Source of the DNA: JBFWUM01 sp050247255
GTDB taxonomy: Bacteria > Acidobacteriota > Vicinamibacteria > Vicinamibacterales > UBA2999
Length of the DNA: 14,576 nt
Direction: 5' to 3'
Assembly (NCBI GenBank): GCA_050247255.1
Contig: JBFWUM010000073.1
Coordinates: forward strand, 1 to 14,576
In this document: positions 13,470 through 14,576 of the stretch, one piece after another
Numbering within the stretch: the first letter of the stretch is position 1
Layout of the letters: each line of letters opens with the position of its first letter
The notes under the pieces: model-generated
The model's database searches: none
What the model was told of the DNA's origin: nothing
What the model saw: only the letters and a program-made list of their open reading frames with translations
Program-made: the position numbers and the translations under genes

Positions 13470-13856
13470 TCACCGCCTCGCCGGTGCGCCGGGCCCCAGG
13501 ACGCGGCCATCCGGCAGCGTGACCGTGACCAGCAGCGCGGCATGCGTCCCGTCCTTCATCGGGTTGGCGACGATGGTGACCTGCTCGCCCGGCGTGAACG
13601 TGGTCGGCTTCCACCCCTGGCGGGACAGCGTGTTCGGGCTGTTGCACTCGATGCTCCACTCGACGTCCGTGCCGTCGGGGCCCGGCACCGTCACCTGGAT
13701 CCAGGCGTGCGGGTTGGTCCACTGGAACGCCTTGATCCTGCCGACGAGGGTGGCGTACCGGGTCACGTCGAACATCGAGGTCGAGTGATGGGCGACCGCC
13801 GGGACCACCGCCACCATTGCCCAGGCGACCGCACACGCGAACCAGGGTCTGGCCAT
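13470..13856 (-). CDS. DUF6152-type exported protein
   Basis: A 128-residue protein starting at an ATG (complement of 13854-13856) preceded by a strong AGGAGGA (complement of 13861-13867). The signal peptide MARPWFACAVAWAMVAVVPA ends in AVA, predicting cleavage before His23-His24-Ser25. The mature chain of about 106 residues looks all-beta, with YATLVGRIKAFQWTNPHAWI (residues 34-53), VEWSIECNSPNTLSRQGW (65-82), PGEQVTIVANPMKDG (89-103) and a terminal DGRVLGP. The HHS start, TNPHA, and Trp-Gly-type motifs fit DUF6152, a family of unknown function. It is the first gene of a minus-strand pair with the 268-residue secreted protein. The family's role is unknown; metal binding by the N-terminal histidines is only a hypothesis. 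Confidence 0.85.
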   Translation of the reverse strand: MARPWFACAVAWAMVAVVPAVAHHSTSMFDVTRYATLVGRIKAFQWTNPHAWIQVTVPGPDGTDVEWSIECNSPNTLSRQGWKPTTFTPGEQVTIVANPMKDGTHAALLVTVTLPDGRVLGPGAPARR

Positions 13857-13944
13857 GCGCTCCTCCTCGAGAGCCATCCGGAATGCGGGCGCGATCATCG
13901 CACGGGAGGGGCGGCGCCGCGTGGATAAAAGGCAGGGACACATC

Positions 13945-13972
13945 GTGCTTGCGGCTCATGAGCCGGCGGCAC
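13945..13972. promoter_or_regulatory. 28-bp dyad, candidate operator upstream of the DUF1801-type gene
   Basis: The core CGGCTCATGAGCCG (13952-13965) is a perfect 14-bp palindrome. On the same centre, GTGC (13945-13948) and GCAC (13969-13972) are also inverse complements, with three unpaired positions on each side between. The site lies in the 154-nt divergent spacer between the DUF6152-type and DUF1801-type genes. It is the size of a site for a dimeric repressor, or could be an RNA hairpin in the mRNA leader. No promoter boxes could be assigned with confidence. Confidence 0.45.
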
Positions 13973-14010
13973 CACAATCCGCGGATGTTGCTGATGATGG
14001 CGGTGACTGG

Positions 14011-14421
14011 ATGATGAAGTCATCACCGGCTGCGGCCACGCCGGGTGCCTACGTCCGGGCGCTGCGCGGATGGCGGCGGGACTTGGTGGCCGGCCTCCGT
14101 GCGGCCGTCCGCTCGACGCGTGGGATCGACGAGACCGTCAAGTGGGGCCACCTCGTCTACCTCGCCAACGGCCCCGTCCTGCTGATTCGCGCGGAAGAGA
14201 AGCGCGTGCTGTTCGGCTTCTGGCGGGGTAAGCGCCTGCGCGACATCGAACCGCGGCTGAAGCCGGGCGGCAAGTACGAGATGGCGACCCTGGAGTTGCG
14301 GGAGGGGATGACGATTGCGCCTACGGTGGCGAAGCGGCTGGCGCGCGCGGCGGTGGCGCTCAACAGGGAAGTCGGCGACCCGACGGCCGTGGCCCGCGTA
14401 ACGAATCGCCCCCGGCGCTAA
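14011..14421 (+). CDS. DUF1801 (YdhG-like) domain protein
   Basis: A 136-residue protein. The chain runs TPGAYVRALRGWRRDLVAGLRAAVRS, then DETVKWGHLVYLANGPVLLIRAEEKRVLFGFWRGKRL, then LKPGGKYEMATLELREG. The E-x-VKWG motif followed by a beta sheet with an F-x-x-G turn and the final helix (PTVAKRLARAAVALNRE) is the pattern of the DUF1801 fold, a small cytosolic alpha/beta domain related to frataxin-like folds; its biochemical role is unknown. No signal peptide is seen. Start choice is uncertain: two consecutive ATGs at 14011 and 14014 lack a good Shine-Dalgarno, and the frame stays open further upstream, but the domain begins just after these ATGs. It is transcribed away from the DUF6152-type gene. 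An arginine-rich tail (residues about 129-136) is not part of the domain. Confidence 0.8.
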   Translation: MMKSSPAAATPGAYVRALRGWRRDLVAGLRAAVRSTRGIDETVKWGHLVYLANGPVLLIRAEEKRVLFGFWRGKRLRDIEPRLKPGGKYEMATLELREGMTIAPTVAKRLARAAVALNREVGDPTAVARVTNRPRR

Positions 14422-14576
14422 GCCAGCTTGCCGATCCCCTGACGACGATTGGGACTGATCCGATTCGGTGGACGGGTTGGTTAAGTCGAACGACGTTCGG
14501 TGCGAGGCCGTGATTCTCCTTCAGTGATCGCAGAAAGTCGATGGGCACTTGGCGGCGTGCCCGTCGTCATCGGACG
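14422..14576. other. Downstream sequence without a confident gene
   Basis: No convincing coding region is seen in these 155 nt. Two dyads are present: CGAACG/CGTTCG around a single A (14487-14499), and a 10-bp stem with one G-T pair at 14539-14548/14557-14566 with an 8-nt loop. A minus-strand frame entering from the window edge stops near 14524, and a plus-strand ATG at 14541 runs off the edge. Either could belong to a neighbouring gene, but too little is visible to say. No terminator T-run follows the DUF1801-type gene. Confidence 0.4.

Noticed and set aside
13466..13543. N-terminal extension of the 268-residue secreted protein
   Set aside because: It overlaps the end of the DUF6152-type gene and would bury the signal peptide; the internal Met at 13465 starts a clean signal sequence.
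13320..13928. Plus-strand 202-codon frame opposite the two exported-protein genes
   Set aside because: Arg/His/Gly-rich shadow composition, and it lies antisense to two genes with clear signal peptides and family motifs.
14360..14548. Minus-strand 62-codon frame with a GTG start
   Set aside because: It overlaps the DUF1801-type gene end, has a stop codon shortly upstream of the GTG, no ribosome binding site that is convincing, and no recognised family.
14541..14576. Plus-strand ATG running off the window edge as a possible new gene
   Set aside because: Only 12 codons, strongly Arg-rich, without a Shine-Dalgarno, and it coincides with a hairpin; not enough to support a call.

Overview
The window is strongly GC-rich bacterial DNA. 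It carries the classic translation/transcription cluster in canonical order, all on the + strand: the 3' end of tuf, then rpmG, tRNA-Trp(CCA), secE, nusG, rplK, rplA, rplJ, rplL, rpoB and rpoC. The cluster ends at a textbook intrinsic terminator at 12291-12323. Beyond it lie four short accessory genes in mixed orientation. I infer an Acidobacteriota-like organism, possibly of the Vicinamibacteria type. The basis is GC content, the RpoB insertion, the DUF6152-type secreted protein with its usual kind of partner, and the short dyadic repeats in the spacers. No 16S gene or species-specific marker is present, so this placement is only moderate confidence.

Layout. 1-362 is the tail of the tuf unit plus rpmG and tRNA-Trp. 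363-463 is a spacer with a nested inverted repeat. 464-1714 is secE-nusG-rplK, with a 4-nt overlap between secE and nusG. 1715-1853 holds a long hairpin built from 8-nt units, followed by a compact stem-loop that looks like a ribosomal protein L1 operator next to the rplA Shine-Dalgarno. 1854-3575 is rplA-rplJ-rplL. rplA and rplJ are only 9 nt apart, so there is no room for the usual L10 leader, and rplJ-rplL is separated by another long hairpin. 3576-3707 holds three consecutive hairpins, the last with a displaced T-run, which is a plausible attenuator or processing region ahead of the polymerase genes. 3708-12257 is rpoB-rpoC, separated by 3 nt.

How the genes work together. The ribosomal proteins (L33, L11, L1, L10, L7/L12) build the large subunit, including the L1 stalk and the GTPase-associated L10-L7/L12 stalk that recruits EF-Tu. 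SecE is part of the membrane translocon. NusG binds RNA polymerase, whose two largest subunits are rpoB and rpoC.

The most striking observation is an insertion of about 60 residues near the N terminus of RpoB (residues about 81-142). It contains eight cysteines in four pairs. Its first half has the same C-x-C-x12-C-x2-C spacing as the N-terminal zinc-binding domain of RpoC encoded 4 kb downstream, and matches it at 10 of 23 positions without gaps. It therefore looks like a beta-prime-type zinc finger transplanted or duplicated into beta.

Downstream, 12327-12653 encodes a small three-helix membrane protein. 12659-13465 and 13470-13856 (minus strand) form a two-gene unit of exported proteins; the upstream one is a DUF6152-type protein predicted to have two histidines at its mature N terminus. 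14011-14421 encodes a DUF1801-type protein preceded by a 28-bp imperfect dyad. 14422-14576 shows no confident gene.
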